A DNA stretch of 64,000 nucleotides, from contig SVDT01000001.1 in assembly GCA_015057775.1 (NCBI GenBank), positions 31,633 through 95,632 on the forward strand. Direction: 5' to 3'. The notes beneath the pieces are model-generated. The model was not told the origin of the DNA. It did not search any database and worked only from the letters and a program-made list of their open reading frames with translations. Within the stretch, counting starts at the first letter, position 1. Every line of letters starts with the position of its first letter. Shown in pieces: positions 63,994 to 64,000 of this stretch. Position numbers and translations under genes: made by a program. The stretch comes from Paenibacillaceae bacterium (GTDB taxonomy: Bacteria; Bacillota; Clostridia; Lachnospirales; Lachnospiraceae).

Positions 63994-64000
63994 TGGAATA

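Overview
The window reads as a chromosomal segment of an anaerobic, low-to-moderate G+C Firmicute, most likely a Lachnospiraceae/Clostridium cluster XIVa type organism (Lacrimispora-like; this is inference from gene content, not a database match). Supporting signs are strong AGGAGG ribosome-binding sites, lipoproteins with Thr/Glu/Ala-rich TTEA linkers, a Ni-Fe carbon monoxide dehydrogenase, rubrerythrin and reverse rubrerythrin under PerR, a GlpP antiterminator, and many TGn-extended -10 promoters. No rRNA, tRNA, CRISPR array, transposase or prophage was found.

Layout. 1-8.3 kb: start of a nitroreductase (minus), a small linker-only lipoprotein, an operon of MBL-fold hydrolase, split ThrE-type Thr/Ser exporter, dihydroorotase and a tail-anchored unknown, then a polar amino-acid ABC importer. 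8.3-12.9 kb: a truncated Panacea-domain gene, a lipoprotein, an ABC-F ATPase with a structured leader, and a secreted GH18/FN3 protein. 13-16.1 kb: a cobalt ECF transporter in the order cbiQ-cbiO-[cobalamin riboswitch]-cbiM-cbiN. 16.2-22.2 kb: a Crp-family regulator, a HAD phosphatase, ExoIII, an Uup-type ABC-F protein, and a GH13 protein that has lost its catalytic residues. 22.2-26.7 kb: a 2-hydroxyacid dehydrogenase, a PadR regulator and MGT-type glycosyltransferase behind a double palindromic operator, a Nif3 protein and a second Crp-like regulator.

26.7-30.8 kb: a CO-dehydrogenase unit (Rrf2 regulator, CooS, CooF-like ferredoxin, FAD/NAD oxidoreductase). 30.9-34.1 kb: VTC-domain polyphosphate polymerase, DUF4956 membrane protein and Cthe_2159-like surface protein. 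34.1-34.9 kb: luxS, preceded by a separate short, highly structured transcript whose terminator overlaps the luxS promoter. 35-37.7 kb: a Ca-type P-type ATPase. 37.7-43.4 kb: a glycerol regulon (glpK, a GlpA-like/FAD/DUF1667 three-gene dehydrogenase unit, glpP) in which both leaders share a 29-nt box in front of a terminator, the expected arrangement for GlpP antitermination.

43.4-58.5 kb: mostly housekeeping and stress genes: FAH-family hydrolase, M20 peptidase, GT2-TPR glycosyltransferase, PerR/reverse rubrerythrin/rubrerythrin, LysR and PHP proteins, an S1-domain protein, a small alarmone synthetase, a membrane glycerophosphodiesterase, dtd, M18 aminopeptidase, a trigger-factor-like lipoprotein isomerase, xpt and a Cof-type HAD. 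58.6-60.6 kb: an AT-rich two-gene AAA-ATPase/RloB island resembling RloAB/AbiL abortive-infection systems. 60.7-64 kb: a FAD-dependent oxidoreductase and a DUF4091 gene broken by a one-base frameshift.

The items most worth a second look are the structured RNA upstream of luxS, the catalytically dead GH13 protein, the CODH with intact cluster ligands but altered proton-relay positions, the paired GlpP leader boxes, the apparent ATT start of cbiQ, the RloAB-like island and the PadR double operator.
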